Assembly: GCA_019915135.1 (NCBI GenBank)
Contig: JAHLMK010000035.1
Coordinates: 1 to 64,000, forward strand
Reading direction: 5' to 3'
Source of the DNA: Strobilurus pachycystidiatus
Taxonomy: Eukaryota; Basidiomycota; Agaricomycetes; Agaricales; Physalacriaceae
Length of the DNA: 64,000 nt
The notes beneath the pieces are model-generated. The model had not been told where the DNA came from, did not search any database, and saw nothing but the letters and a program-made list of their open reading frames with translations. How positions within the stretch are numbered: position 1 is the stretch's first letter; every line of letters begins with the position of its first letter. The position numbers and the translations under genes were made by a program. Below are positions 38,301 to 49,894 of the stretch, piece by piece.

Positions 38301-38359
38301 GGAGTCCGCCGATGTCGGACGTGACGTGGCAGAGCTTCGTTGAGCAGTTGGGGTTCTAG
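35358..38359 (+). pseudogene. Zn2Cys6 Fungal_trans transcription factor, broken copy
   Basis: Copy of a basidiomycete zinc-cluster regulator: DNA-binding Zn2Cys6 domain, short coiled-coil linker, Fungal_trans (middle homology) domain and Ser/Gly-rich tail. ATG 35358 gives TKDQGNDKPRRKPGR. After an intron the cluster reads CAECRHLRC, DKN and VPCEKCVSRGCGSICPDG. The spacing between Cys 2 and Cys 3 is 4 instead of the usual 6, so two residues are lost. The linker is LILANTEELHDRIEHL. Frameshifts occur near 35826 (before LLLPDLLQIKGPQLSYP) and near 36265 (before QLSEATRLCEVYLE). Fungal_trans landmarks are LFDPEKHSYSVDAQEYYHLS, GLHFNSARWKL, RGRVFWQLYTSDAWQ, VMSTAFGSKLPSYN and LNLHRAYFAQALQD-like residues. 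It ends GSPPMSDVTWQSFVEQLGF. The lesions in the DNA-binding domain and the frame breaks make a pseudogene likely. Confidence 0.8.
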
Positions 38360-39390
38360 AGTAGGGATAACATCGGTCTAATGACTCGGAGTGTTGTATA
38401 TGTATTTCTAGGTAGAGATGGACAGGTAGTACCTAGTACGATGACTGGATTGCATTGAAGGTATGTAGATCTACTATCGAGCCGTTGTCGGATGCCACTG
38501 TGTCCTGTGTCAGGACCTGCTGATGGTGCATGGTGAGGGCGCATCTGAGGGCGGCGTTGGCCCGAACAGTATCCACGGTGAAATTACCACCGCTATCAAC
38601 GACTATACTGCTTGACTGTGAGTAACAGTGGTGGCCACTGCTTTGGGTATGTAAAATTGGCGGTATGGAAGGACACGATCACAGAAAAGATTCGCACATG
38701 CTCAGATCGCGTTCTGAGTACAGCATCTGTAATTATGTGATCGTCTAACACCTGAGTGGCATCACGGATGATTGCAACCGTGCATGCTCATTTATGCATG
38801 CTCATCGCTTGAGCTTCTCATTCCTATCAATTCTCCTCCCATTCTGATTCCGAACCCTCTTCGAACTCAATCTCCAACGGCTCCTTCTCGGGTGCTGACC
38901 GTGGTTGAAGGAGTGCGAGCCGGAGTGGCAGAACTTCGACGAACGCACGGTTTTGGGGCCATGCCTTGGGCTCTGATAGAAGCCTTCGACGCTTGCTAAG
39001 CCCAGTGCTGCCACAGCTGTCTATCCCTTCCGCTCTCGATGGCTTCCTATTGCCACTAAAACTTTTGGTCAGGGCATCTGCGATAGAGGACTAGAAACCT
39101 ACCTCTGGGCCTCTGCGGGGTCAGAGTTGTCAGAAGGCACGCCAACGTCTTGATATACTCTACTACCCAAAGCAAACATGCCCTTTGGTACTGTCCCGAT
39201 GATCTGGTCGCCGACAGCACTCTGGTAACACCGTGGGCCAGCTTTTGCCAGACGTCAGAAGGGTTGCTCTTGACACCAGCTCTAGGTGATCTTGTAAAGA
39301 GGGATTGTCGACCAGCTGTGCCCGTATGTGTGTTCGCTCATGGTGTCCTGTCCTCCACTCATACACGGCATATTGCACCTACAGAAGCGT
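38360..39390. other. Intergenic, no gene assigned
   Basis: Short frames on both strands only. Nothing with a recognisable domain and no repeats longer than a few bases. Confidence 0.4.
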
Positions 39391-39392
39391 CT

Positions 39393-39683
39393 TTAGGGCA
39401 TATATGTAAAAGGAGGAACAAAGGTGATGCGCACAAGGGCCACTCCCTGGGCCACTATCCTTGGTGACAGCTCGTCGACAAAGGAGAATTCGTACATGAG
39501 CTGCTGTGGATATTCAGAGAGTGCAGCGACAACGGAACAGACAATTTCGTGAGCCAGGTGTATCCCATCACAGTCTTCCAGAAAATCTTGAGCAAAGTCC
39601 TGCCGGGGTTTGACAAACTGTAGTGATTTCATGCAGTCGTGAACAGCAGTCTGCGTCAGCTGTATCACTTGGGTCGTAATCAC
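39393..39683 (-). CDS. Hypothetical protein fragment
   Basis: Open minus-strand frame with coding-like composition, containing SLQFVKPRQDFAQDFLEDCD and CSVVAALSEYPQQLMYEFSF. A further piece with LVDNPSLQDHLELVSRATLL follows in another phase at about 39240-39330, so an intron or frameshift may join them. No family is recognised and no clear ends can be given. Confidence 0.35.
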   Translation of the reverse strand: MITTQVIQLTQTAVHDCMKSLQFVKPRQDFAQDFLEDCDGIHLAHEIVCSVVAALSEYPQQLMYEFSFVDELSPRIVAQGVALVRITFVPPFTYMP

Positions 39684-39689
39684 CGCCTC

Positions 39690-40171
39690 CTTGTTTGGTT
39701 CAGTGGAGGATAAGCCTGTCTGACACGGTTCCCAACGTTTCCTTCCTCGATCTCACTCTTAGCCAACCCGTTGGGTTTGCAAAACTCTGCGAAGCCTTGA
39801 AACCTCACCCAGTTATCACACGGCGTGGCACGACATCTCGTCCGCCAGTAGCGTTCAAGTTGCTGCCCGCACTTAGACTCAGACCAATACGAAGTCTCTA
39901 AGCTTCAGGAAGTGCTTGTGAACTACGTGCGATTCCCGGACGCAGCAGTTTCGGCCGCTACAGCACGCTTCGTCGAGGAAGGGATGGACATCAACGTCTA
40001 TAGCAACTTAGCAATGTCGGCATCAGTCCTCAGATTGTAATGCGTTTCTACAGTACACCATGCATCCAAATATATACGCAAAAAAGATTGACCACATCCT
40101 TGTTATCCCTATCGAGCCCACATATGAAACCAGCTTGATAGCAACTAGCCCTCACACTGGGCACGCCGTCG
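39690..40171. other. Intergenic, no gene assigned
   Basis: Only short frames; lies downstream of the flippase relic. The region near 39695-39740 was inspected for a tRNA because of GGTTCAGTGGAGG, but no cloverleaf can be drawn. Confidence 0.35.
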
Positions 40172-43100
40172 CTATATAGCCCTGCCACCCGCCCAACTTG
40201 TAGGCCTCTCCGATTCCCCACCCACCATTCCCAACTCGTCCGGACCGACATCCAGCGCAGTGGCATAGCTCGCCTCACTCCCAGCCAGTGACCTGTCAAA
40301 CGCTGATATTCGCCCGGACGGCTGATATGCTGACGGTGACTGTGGTTGTGGGGATGGCGGATGTGACGACGGGTATCCCGTTGGCGTATGTGGTTGACTG
40401 TGGTATGGACTTTGCGGCTGGGTGTCATACGGGGAAGAGGGCTGACTCCCATAAGGGCTTTATGTTTGGCTCTGCGGCGGCGAATAGTGACGTTGGGATT
40501 GTGAATGCGGATGATGAGGTCCATGGCTGGGCGGCGGACTTCGTACATTCATCTCATATGCCATCCCACTTGGACCCACGCTGGAGTACCGCACTTCAGG
40601 CATCGGACTAGGCGGCGGTAGGTCAGAAGCGCTGTAATATGACGTTCTGCTTCCCGAACCGCCTCGAGTCGGTGAGGGAGAATTGACGGTGAGGAGGTTC
40701 GGGTCCGGTGAAATGTAGTCGTAATCTGCTCGAGAGGGATCAGCAAGTTCTGCATGGAGGTTGGAGTCAACATCAGCCGTCGACTCCAGCCAGTTCGAAT
40801 GGCAAAGAGACTCACCCTGCCCATATACAGGCTCCGGCTCCGACGTCCGTGAATTCGGCTCATACGGCGTACCATGATGAAGCGACATATCACTGCCGTT
40901 CCGATTATGATTGAACATCGGTGCAGCTTCTAGATCCCTTCATGAAGCAAACGTAAGTCAGTATCGCGATAGAAGATCTGATACTATACTCACTTCGCGT
41001 TCCCTGCGCCACTTCTCTCCCCCTTCCCTTTCCCACTTCGATGCCCCAGGCCCAACTGATCCTTGAGATCACCCTTCACCCACATCTCCCGGACCAGGTC
41101 CTTATCCAAGGGGTGGTGTGCACTCGATGCGAACTTGACGAAGAATCGAGGTGCGAGCGCGACGACCGAGCTGAACACCACCGCCGCCCAGAACGTCACG
41201 GTCCCAAAAAGAATCTTCACTTCATCTATGAAGTCGATCGAATAGAAGAAGCTGAAGACTACAATCCACAGGAGCATGACGATTGTAGATCCGAATACGA
41301 CTATCCAGGTCATGGCAGTCCAGCTGGAAAAGAGAGTGGATGTCAGCATCGATACAAGGATGGATTGAAAGAAGGTCAATACTCACTAATGCGTATTCAT
41401 CCCAACAAACAGATTCGCCGCAAAGATCGCAGCAACAGCAACCGTCGTTCCAAAGTCGCTCACGCTGTCGATGCCTTTGCCCGTCCATGACACCCCCAGC
41501 GCGCCTTCCCCGATCGACCATAGTGCATACAGCATGAAGAACACCACCGCACTCTGATAGAGGCCGTCAATCATGTACGACCAGAACTTGCTGCGGGTGT
41601 ACTCCAGTCCACGGATGCCACGGACGTATAGTTGAGGAAAGGCCAAGGCGGCGCGGGCGTTCAGGTCTTGGTCGAAAGCTACAAGACGGAGGGTTGAGAT
41701 GGGTGTAATAGGAAGGAAGAGAAAAAGAACGCACCTCCGAGTACAATGACAGGCAGCGACGTGAACACCAGATTACACAGTAGAATGAACGTGTAATGGT
41801 ACAAGTAAGTCCCGTCGAAGCTACCGCACCTCATCAGCACACAGTGAAAAGACAAGTCCAACCATTTTCACCCACTCGTTAAACGGCAAGTACCAGAACA
41901 TGGGCACCGTCCAGATGACGTTCTGGTAAAAGAAGTTAATGTGCATATCCGCGATGCGCTGATAACTCCAGCGACCATGAACGAGGAGCAGCGACGAGGA
42001 AGCGCAACTGGCCGAATGCATAGTCGGCCGACATCGCTGCCTAAGGAAGATGAGCATCGACGAGAAGAGCAAGATTATGATACACACCTGACTACCCTCG
42101 AGCCCGAATAGCCCACAACCAATAGTCGCCTCGTGGATCATAGCAACATTGTTGGCCCCTTCACCGATCGAGAGAGTCATGGCCTGCCGACCTTCCTTGA
42201 CCTTTTCGAACATCAGCATAGATGCCACATCGGAGGGACAAACGACTCACCAGCTGAACGGTCTCCGCCTTCTGCGCCGGACTCACTCAACAGCACACGA
42301 CGGTCTCACACTGTGTGCCCAGGTTCAGGAACATCTCCCTCAGTTCGGTTCCAGTGCCTAAAACATAGTTAGCAGGCACTACAACGAGACTCTCATTCCG
42401 AGAACATACCATCGCCACGGCCCTCCAGCGCGTACTTCAGCGTGTCCCCATCAATCACAACCGCAAAGCTCGCCTTCGCATTCGGAAGGAACCCTCGCTG
42501 CAGTACGGCAGTCGGCGGTCCAAGTATCGATGCGATCTTGTTGAGACCTCCCTCGATCTGGGCGCGCGCTTCTTGGAAAGACGATGCGGACTAAAGACCA
42601 TAAGCAGAAGAGACAGAAAGAAGAACAAAGATACACACCAAGATCATCAACTCCATATCCGCCTTGAGCAAATTGCACGAGTATCCAATCTCAATCGCAG
42701 TCTGCAGTTTGTCGCCCGTCAAGATCCACAGCTTGATTCCTGCCCGGTGCAGCGTCTCGATCGCCTCCGGGACGCCTTCATGCAGCTTGTCTTCCAGCGC
42801 GGTGGCACCTAGCAAAGGTTAGTTAGCAGGTGTATCATTCACCAATCTCTGTGGACTCACCCAAGATGTGCAGCTCCTTCTCCACCATCTCGCACGCCTT
42901 CTCCACCTCCGCCTCCCTATCCTGGTTGCTCGCCTCAGCCCTCTCATACACCTGCACCCACTGATTCCACTCATCCTCGTCGAGCTCCCGAGAAGCGATA
43001 CACAGCGTCCGTAGACCTCCATTGGCGAAAGCGTCCATGTCAGCCCGAGTGCGCGACTTGAGACCCTGCGTCGGCACATCTAAGTAACACGCGTTAATAA

Positions 43101-44611
43101 GAAGAGTAGAGAAACGAAGATGGGAACTAACCAGAATCAGGCACACCCGCCTCAACGTCCCCCTTCTGCTGAGCCGCCAGCCTCTCGTATATCACGCTAT
43201 CCGCACCCTTGCAGATCAGCACGAGCTTGCCTTCGGGAGACCGGAAGACCGTAGACATCCGTTTCCGCGTCGAGCTGAACTCGAGCGTCTTGAGGATCTC
43301 CCAGCGCTCGGGTTTGCCCTGCAAGGTGTAAGTGTTCCTTCAGCCAGAAGTGAAATAAAGATCGACGGACCAGGACCACCCAATCAACACCCCTATTCCC
43401 CTTCTTCACGAACGGGAAAATCACATCCCTAGCAGCACCCACCAGCGCAGCCTCATCGGGCGATTCGGCTTTGTATGTCAGTAGTCCACTACGAGTGGGG
43501 TCAGTAAAGAACAGGATTGATTGTTCACAAAAGAAGCTCACCCCTCCCCTTCCTCCACGAACACCGTATGACAAAGCGCCAACGCCCTAAAGAACTCCTT
43601 CAACCGCTCCGCTTGCTCTTTCCCCTCTACGAGGCCCAGCGCCATCTGCGGCGAGATCAACGACAGCTTGTCTTCTTGCAGGTACCTAAGCGCAAATAGC
43701 AAATTCAGCGTCCAAGTCCAAACCCCGCAACCGAAAGCCCCAAGTGGAAACGCACCGATTATCGCCCGCCCTCCGCATCGTCGCGAGCATCTGGCTCTTC
43801 AGCGCCGCGAGCTTCGCGTCCAGGTCGTCGGCGTTGTTCCCAGAGCCATCGCGGAGCGCGGCGCCCTTCATCGCCTCCGTGACGCCCTCGCCGTAGTTCC
43901 GCCCGCCGACGCTGCATTTTTGGAACTCCATCACGTTCTGGTGTTGGTGAGGTGAGGTGTGAGGACGTGTATAAGAAGAAAAACTGACCTGCGTCAACGT
44001 CCCGGTCTTGTTGCTGAAGACGTACTCGATCTGGCCGAGGTCGTCGCTGATGTTCCAGGTCTTGGGTACGCATGGGGTGTCAAGTGGGGCGTAGTACAAA
44101 TCCAAATCTTGCGATATGAAGCTTTCGATCGAAGTCGTGGATCAACGAGGGGAATGGGAATGAGAGGGAAGGTTAACGCACTAGGCTTGGATGGTCTTGA
44201 CGATCTCGATGGAGATGTATAGCGAAATGGGACTGGAATGCGATCAAGCACGACCTGTAGACGCCAAAGCGTTAGTATCATTCGGCTCCTTCAAGTGAAT
44301 GGTACGCACACAAACGTGATTATGGCGTTCACAGCACTGATATCCGTCGCCTCAACATCGATCTCGAATGTCGTAGCGCTCGTCCCGCTCTTCGCATCCT
44401 GTATCCCATTAAACACTGCAGCGATCGTGCACATCGCGATCAGGACCACAAAGTTCACTATTGAACCACACCGCGTCAGCCACAAACACCAAAACACCAA
44501 CACGAAACCCAACTCACCAATAACGTTTAAATTCGTCTCCCTCTCAATCCTGCTCCGCTTACTCGGCGTCGCGCCCCCATTGAGCATGATCTTCGTGTCC
44601 TGGAGGAGAAT
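40172..44611 (-). pseudogene. P4-ATPase phospholipid flippase (Drs2-like), broken and 5'-truncated
   Basis: Copy of a P4-type ATPase, a membrane pump that flips aminophospholipids to the cytosolic leaflet. About 14 exons can be followed. Landmarks: KIMLNGGATPSKRSRIE (44590), ISDDLGQIEYVFSNKTGTLTQ-type phosphorylation site (44010), [86 protein letters not shown], the last membrane helices and a Pro/Ser/Gln-rich C-terminus ending SWAGGRAI (TAG 40172-40174). The phosphorylated Asp of DKTGT is Asn (codon 44010-44012) and both Asp of the Mg-binding GDGxND are changed (GEGANN). An in-frame TAA lies at 40460-40462. The N-terminal third (first helices, actuator domain) is missing above 44611. It is catalytically dead by these changes. 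Confidence 0.87.
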
Positions 44612-44962
44612 GGGGATGGCGGATGGAGAGCGCTAGGCGAGGATGGGTTAGGAGTTCGGATGGAGACCGCCTCGATTCGTGTGAGCAATTAGCGATTGGT
44701 GGTTTTTTCTGTGCGCCGGCGCTCGTGCAGGACAGGTCGTGTATTAGGTCCTGATGGGAGACGACGACGGTGTGTGTCCGTGGTGCGCTGGCGTGGGAAC
44801 ACGGACGCGAAGGAGGCAATGACGAGGTGGTGGTCGTAGTCGACGCGGTGGCAATTTGGAGAGGATGAAGCCTAGGCCAGTCGTTCGGATGAAACCGTAG
44901 GTAGACACCCGCGTCATCGCTCTGACTGATCCCGATGACAGCTCTGACTGATCCTGATGATG

Positions 44963-45045
44963 CTCTCATCGACCACCACCAGTCCACCACCACCTCTGAC
45001 TACGTGTTGTCCGTCGCAAGGCGATATAACGCGTTTCGAGGATAC
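44963..45045. repeat. Direct repeat A, copy 1
   Basis: Shares CTCTCATCGACCACC, CACCTCTGACTACGTGTTGT, CGTCGCAAGGCGATA and AACGCGTTTCGAGGATAC with 48236-48307, in the same order and orientation, with few differences and a short indel. The second copy is upstream of the Cdc48 5' piece, so this may be a copied promoter segment. Confidence 0.75.
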
Positions 45046-45129
45046 AGGCTCATAATCGGCAATTACGAGGCGGGGACATACAGATTGTAAGAATTTTCTT
45101 CAGGGTGATGATATGAGCTGGTACTAATC

Positions 45130-46252
45130 TATCTCTCCACTGACTGACAGCCGGATAGCTATGATTGCGGATCGTTGTGTCTTTCTTCCGGGTATTGTTG
45201 TTGGGCGTTCGGTTCAGGAACACTCACCAGTGGAGGCTCGAGGTACGAGGAAGGATCAACCTGGTTGGGTAACGGTATGTGCTCCCCATTTGGTCCCTCG
45301 ATTCCTTTATGATTCAACCCATGTTCTAGATGGTGGTCAGGCGATATGCTTCAACAAGGGAATCAAGGACCCCAAACCCCGTAGCGACACCACCACACCG
45401 TTTGGCCGCGCCTTCTATAAACGCCAAGCGAACCTCTTCGTCGTCCCGTACTCCATACTTCTGCTGATCAACATTGCCATTGCGTGCCTCTCTGCGGCCT
45501 ACTAGTTCATCTGCGCCGTCGCCGCTGCCCAGGCTCTATAGCACATCATCATCTACTTCCACCAGTACGGTCTTCTCGACGAGAAGTGGTATCGGTTCGC
45601 GATTGTCTATGGTCTCATCGCGGGTGCTTTCATCGCTGCCTTGGATATCCAAGCCATAATTGCCCTTCTTTGGGTGATCGTCACGAAATGGCTCGTCATT
45701 CGCCGCAGGCGTCCGGGTCGCTATGAGTGGGACAAGAGCAGCTACTGTCAGCGCTGGCAGCTGCACCTTACGCTTGCTCGCCCATTGTACAAGGGATATG
45801 GAAACGGTGGTGTTTTGGCTCCGCTGACAGGAACGGTCTTCATCGTGTGGTATTTCCGTGCTCTGGGCGCGAAGATAGGCAAGAACTGCGCCATCTATCG
45901 CGGTGGCAAGGCCGGTCTTATGACCGAACCCGATCTTGTCAAGCTCGGTGACAAGGTCGCGTTGGACAACCGTTCTGTAGTCGCCCATGTCAACTCTCGT
46001 GGAAACTTTGCCCTCAATCCCCTCAAGAAAAGGAAATGGGTACGTCCCTTCTATCTGTCACTCCTTTGTCTTGACTCATTTCTGCGTATAGCTGTGCCCT
46101 GCGATCTGGTTCCTGATTGCTGTCTGGCGCATCCTTGGAGGACCGCAGCATGCTCTGCGAACACACTCTCTTAACATCGGGTGAGGTTGCTGAAGCCGGT
46201 GGCGTATACGTCGGTTGGCTCGCGAAGCTTGTCGACAACACCTGGTCGAATT
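45130..46252 (+). pseudogene. NRPS-like protein, C-terminal membrane/beta-helix part, broken
   Basis: C-terminal part of a basidiomycete NRPS-like protein in which an adenylation region is followed by membrane helices and left-handed beta-helix (hexapeptide) repeats. The blocks are ADRCVFLPGIVVGRSVQEHS, GWVTVCAPHLVPRFLYDST, TTTPFGRAFYKRQANLFV, the hydrophobic VVPYSILLLINIAIACLSAA, YRFAIVYGLIAGAF, IIALLWVIVTKWLVI, YEWDKSSYCQRWQLHLTLAR and KIGKNCAIYRGGKAG. After an intron (about 46039-46090) the last block is LEDRSMLCEHTLLTSGEVAE. In-frame stops are TAG 45503-45505 (Trp expected after SAAY), TAG 45539-45541 (Gln expected before HIII) and TGA 46114-46116 (Arg expected in RSGSRLLSG). The adenylation region is missing upstream of about 45130. 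The biochemical role of this terminal region is not established. Confidence 0.78.
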
Positions 46253-46826
46253 TCACACATCAATACTGTCGCATACCGCTGGCCAGTTGCATCCCACCCT
46301 GTACTTGTACGTCTACCCGTGTCTTCGTTGCCTTCCAAGTTTCTTATCGCCTTTCCCTCCCAGCATTAGCGCTTATTCATAGCATCATGGGGTTGCCTCT
46401 GGCATCTAATGTCATCTTTTGGATATCTTCTCTGCGCGCCAATCTTACCGCAATATTACCCTTTTGACTAACATTTCTCCTTCGTGACCTCATCTCTTTC
46501 ATCTATACCTCGCCTTTCGTTGTACCTACTACGCTACCGCTTTCCATTCGCTCGTTTTGCATGTTGTGCTTTGATTCTTGTACGACACGCATATCATACG
46601 AGTATAGATAGAAACTGAGCTCAACTTCTTTGGGATGCAGTGACGCTACCTACGACCTAGACATACCTACTTCGACAGCAATAAATCTAATGCACTGCAT
46701 CTTGTGGTCCGGTAGAGTTGCTTAGCATCAAGCAGTCCTTCAAGCTTCAACGCTCATCAGTAAAATCCATCACGATTCACGTAGCATGTACTTGCCCATC
46801 TCAATTGCAAAGGACACTCGCAAACG
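46253..46826. other. Intergenic, no gene assigned
   Basis: T-rich plus strand, short frames only. Nothing supported. Confidence 0.4.
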
Positions 46827-47157
46827 ATGCTCCGGAACAGAGGCGACAAAGATATGAATTTCACGCAAGACCATGCTCTATCCAACGGGAATCCTTTACA
46901 TGTCCAGGGCAGCGTCGGCCTGCAGCGGTGCCCCACACTTCACAATATATCGCTCCCACCTTTACCATTGCGACTCCAAACACCACCAGTCCACCAGTAC
47001 GACTTCGAGGGCTCGGACGAAAACACCAGAGGTAAGAGGTACACACGCGCCGGACAACACGCTCTCACGACACACAAAATAGGTCTTTGTGGATGTCGAA
47101 CACGAGCTGATCGGCACGTCCAGAGACGCTATCACCAAAACCCGTGCGACTCCTTGT
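46827..47157 (+). CDS. Possible two-exon hypothetical fragment
   Basis: A plus frame ending TPPVHQYDFEGSDENTR meets a good donor (GTAAGAGG at about 47031). After an intron ending ACAAAATAG at about 47082 it continues as FVDVEHELIGTSRDAITKTR before a stop. Both exon pieces look coding, but the family is not recognised and the 5' end is not defined. Confidence 0.35.
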
Positions 47158-47463
47158 TGACCTGAAAGATGCCAGAGTCCGGTCCAAGAATATAATACAG
47201 CATTGAAATGTTCTGTTGTACAGGCAAAATGAGTATCTATGTCTAAGTATGGTGCGTGCATCAATCAATCGATATACGAGCCTCAAGAAAGGAATGAACT
47301 CTATGTAAGGTAGGATGTCAATTTCTAGCAAAGCAGTGTGCGAGACGAAGAGCGAACAGTTAGACGTGAATGCGCCACATGGTGGGATCAGTCGTCCCAG
47401 CTGCGAGAGAGGGAGCCGACGGCTAAGCTGAGATCATGGACCGCCCTCTACACGGAATGTCAG

Positions 47464-48110
47464 TTAGGTCACTTGACACGAAGGGGGCAATGTACTCGCC
47501 TTGGTATCCTCATCCGATGCCTGCAGCGGGGTATCTAGATCCTCAATGTTGACCATTCGGGCAGACAGAGCCATACTGGGCGTGCGCGGAGCACGCTCGA
47601 CCGATCGACATGAACGCGAACTCGAGCGCGATCCGCCGCGGAGGGAGTCGATGTCGGGGAAGTGGTGTTCTGAGTATGCGTGCGATATCGACCTGCTGTC
47701 TACAGGAGCATAATAATCGCCGCTGGAGGAGTCGCCATAGCCGGAGTGGGACGGGTCGCCGAGAACGTTGACGTTCACCATGCGCCTACGCGGGAAAGAA
47801 CAATGAGGCTAGAGCGGGGGAGCATAATCCAACAAGTAAACACACCCTTCCTTTGCGCGCACTATCGTCCCGAGCCGGCCTTGGTATTTCGCATAGTCCA
47901 GAGCAGTCGTCGTCGGAGGTCTGTTTGCATGCGAAATGTTCATGAAACAAACCGGAACGCGAAGATAAACACGCACAAAGACTCTTCCTCCAGCGTCGGC
48001 GGTATCAGTCGCGAATTCTCGTCAATCACCTCGCCCGCACTGTCCTCGGGGCTGCCTGCACAGCAGAGGAAGGATCGACATGCGAGCATCATGACCGCAT
48101 GGAAAGAAAT
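47464..48110 (-). CDS. Hypothetical protein, Ser-rich C-terminal part
   Basis: Three minus-strand exons join in phase. The first (about 47985-48075) has SPEDSAGEVIDENSRLIPPT, the second (about 47850-47920) LDYAKYQGRLGTIVRAKEG, and the third (47464-47785) RMVNVNVLGDPSHSGYGDSS followed by Ser/Arg-rich sequence and NIEDLDTPLQASDEDT. It looks like the hydrophilic, Ser-rich tail of a larger protein whose upstream part is not found above about 48120. I do not recognise the family. No stop interrupts the three exons. Confidence 0.45.
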
Positions 48111-48235
48111 TGGCTAGGGGAAGCTCGTGCAACGATGAAGGTAAGAGTCAAGGAACATAATGAGTTACCGGCGGCATCTCGACTCCGAGATTACTTAAGC
48201 AGAAATGATCGCTAGGATTTGCAAACTCCCAACTC

Positions 48236-48307
48236 CTCTCATCGACCACCCTCACCTCTGACTACGTGTTGTTCGTCGCAAGGCGATACAACGCGTTTCG
48301 AGGATAC
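48236..48307. repeat. Direct repeat A, copy 2
   Basis: Second copy of the repeat at 44963-45045, located 120 bp upstream of the Cdc48 start codon. The shared block ends sharply at GAGGATAC in both places. Confidence 0.75.
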
Positions 48308-48428
48308 CATTCTACCCGGCTTTGCTCGACAGCATGACGTTGAGTCGGCATCCCTTTCCTTCGCTCTTTGGTTATAATGCCGAGGCCGACGCCCCTCTAT
48401 CCATTACCACCACTTTTCACGACACAGT

Positions 48429-48906
48429 ATGGCTGAACCCAGTGGCGCCGCCCCCCAACCCGGCCCCAACGATGTCTCCACCGCCATCCTCCGCCCCAAG
48501 AAATCGTAAGTCACTACGCTCTGCACGCCGTTCCAGACAATGACGGGCATCTCTTTCTCCCAGCCCAAATCGCCTGATTGTCGATGAGGCAATGTCGGAC
48601 GACAACTCTGGTGAGCACTGTGCGCGGCATATCCAAAGGACGAGCTGTTGACCCCGATATCAGTCGCGACAATGAATCCCGCCACGATGGAACTACTCTT
48701 GCTATTCCGTGGCGACACAATCATCATTCGGTGAGTCGGAATCGCGCTCTCCCGGTTGCCGTACTGACATCCCCTACAGCGGCAAGAAGCGCAAAGACAC
48801 GGTGCTTATCTGTCTGAGCTCTGACGATGTGGAGGAGGGCCGAATCCAGATGAACAAGGTGGCACGCAACAACCTGCGCGTCAAGCTGGGCGACCTCGTT
48901 AACGTG
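48429..48906 (+). pseudogene. cdc48: Cdc48/p97, 5' fragment (N domain)
   Basis: First exons of a CDC48 gene. ATG 48429 gives EPSGAAPQPGPNDVSTAILR. Three small introns follow (about 48507-48563, 48611-48662 and 48731-48779), with exons reading PNRLIVDEAMSDDNS, FRGDTIIIRGKKRKDTVLIC, SSDDVEEGRIQMNKVARN and NNLRVKLGDLVNV. The similarity to the Cdc48 N domain ends abruptly after LVNV at 48906, where the expected continuation of the N domain and the D1 ring is replaced by unrelated sequence. The remaining Cdc48 homology in this window is the D2 half at 26853-28230 on the opposite strand. The splice sites are intact up to the break. Confidence 0.88.
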
Positions 48907-49296
48907 CAGAGCAGAAGCTCCAAGATACGATGGACTCCAAGTTCTGACAGCACGTCTTTGCACCGACGGACATGAACATGGTCTTCAACGTGCGTCACTC
49001 GCATGTTTCATTTGACTCACCTTATCATTATCTATCTATAGGCCCAAAAGACACTTGGGTCCGAGGTCGTATCCCCCAAGGCACCCATCATGAGCGTCGC
49101 CTCAGTCATGGCGCTGGCCGGGAGCAATGAGGACGCCAAGAATGTCCTCTTAAGGTCAACACGCCGCGTAGAGATGTACGGCTGCAATACCGCGGAGGTC
49201 TTGGAGGGCTTCTATGTGCGCATGGAGCAGGAGACGCTTGGCTTGGTTCCGACTTGTGTACTCGAGTCTTTGGGCTTTGCTACTCGGTCGGGTTGA
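48907..49296 (+). pseudogene. Unknown coding fragment fused behind the Cdc48 piece
   Basis: After the Cdc48 break, a frame one base off reads QKLQDTMDSKF, then TGA, then QHVFAPTDMNMVFN. An intron follows (about 48990-49041), and then AQKTLGSEVVSPKAPIMSVA, LAGSNEDAKNVLLRSTRRVE and MEQETLGLVPTCVLESLGF, with a stop at 49296. It looks like the 3' end of a different gene, but I do not recognise the family. Confidence 0.4.
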
Positions 49297-49894
49297 TTGG
49301 TTTGTGTCGTTTCGTTTCAGGCATGCGTTCCTTGAGCTATAGCTATAGGCGGGGTTCTGGAAGGGTCAACCCGGACAGCGCGTGCGCATCGTAGACGACC
49401 GTCGCTCTGATGTCCCAGCAATGATACATGATATACAGACGCTACGAACTCCCGAGATCATTCAATGTCGCGCACAATTATCTTTTTCAAGCAGCATCCC
49501 GACTTCCTGGAAGTAGTCGAGAGATTTTCATTGGCCACTATGCCTGAATGCAGGAGGATATTAAGACACTGAGTGGTATAATTCAAACGGCCGCCGCAGG
49601 TCCAATCATTTCAAAGCGTAGTCTTCCCAGTCTCGTTTGCATATCCCGTATACGCCTTACAGCTTTCCTTACAACTCCATGTGGCTCTTCACGCGGTACA
49701 GAGTCAAGATGGGCTCCCCCCTCTACGAGCGACCGTCAGGACCGTTCCCAATGCCAGGAAGACTCATTGTGAACCCACCGGGAGTGATAGATACGCCATA
49801 CTTGCGTACGAAACGCATCAGACATTGTTATTGTGAACAGCTGCTATCGCGACACGCGGAGCCTGAACGTCAACATGATCAGTTGAGCGTCTCC
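49297..49894. other. Intergenic, no gene assigned
   Basis: Two overlapping plus-strand frames (49548-49900) show no recognisable domain. The right edge is the boundary of the dispersed repeat. Confidence 0.4.

Noticed and set aside
39695..39750. Possible tRNA
   Set aside because: Only a weak A-box-like string; no anticodon arm or B box at the right spacing.
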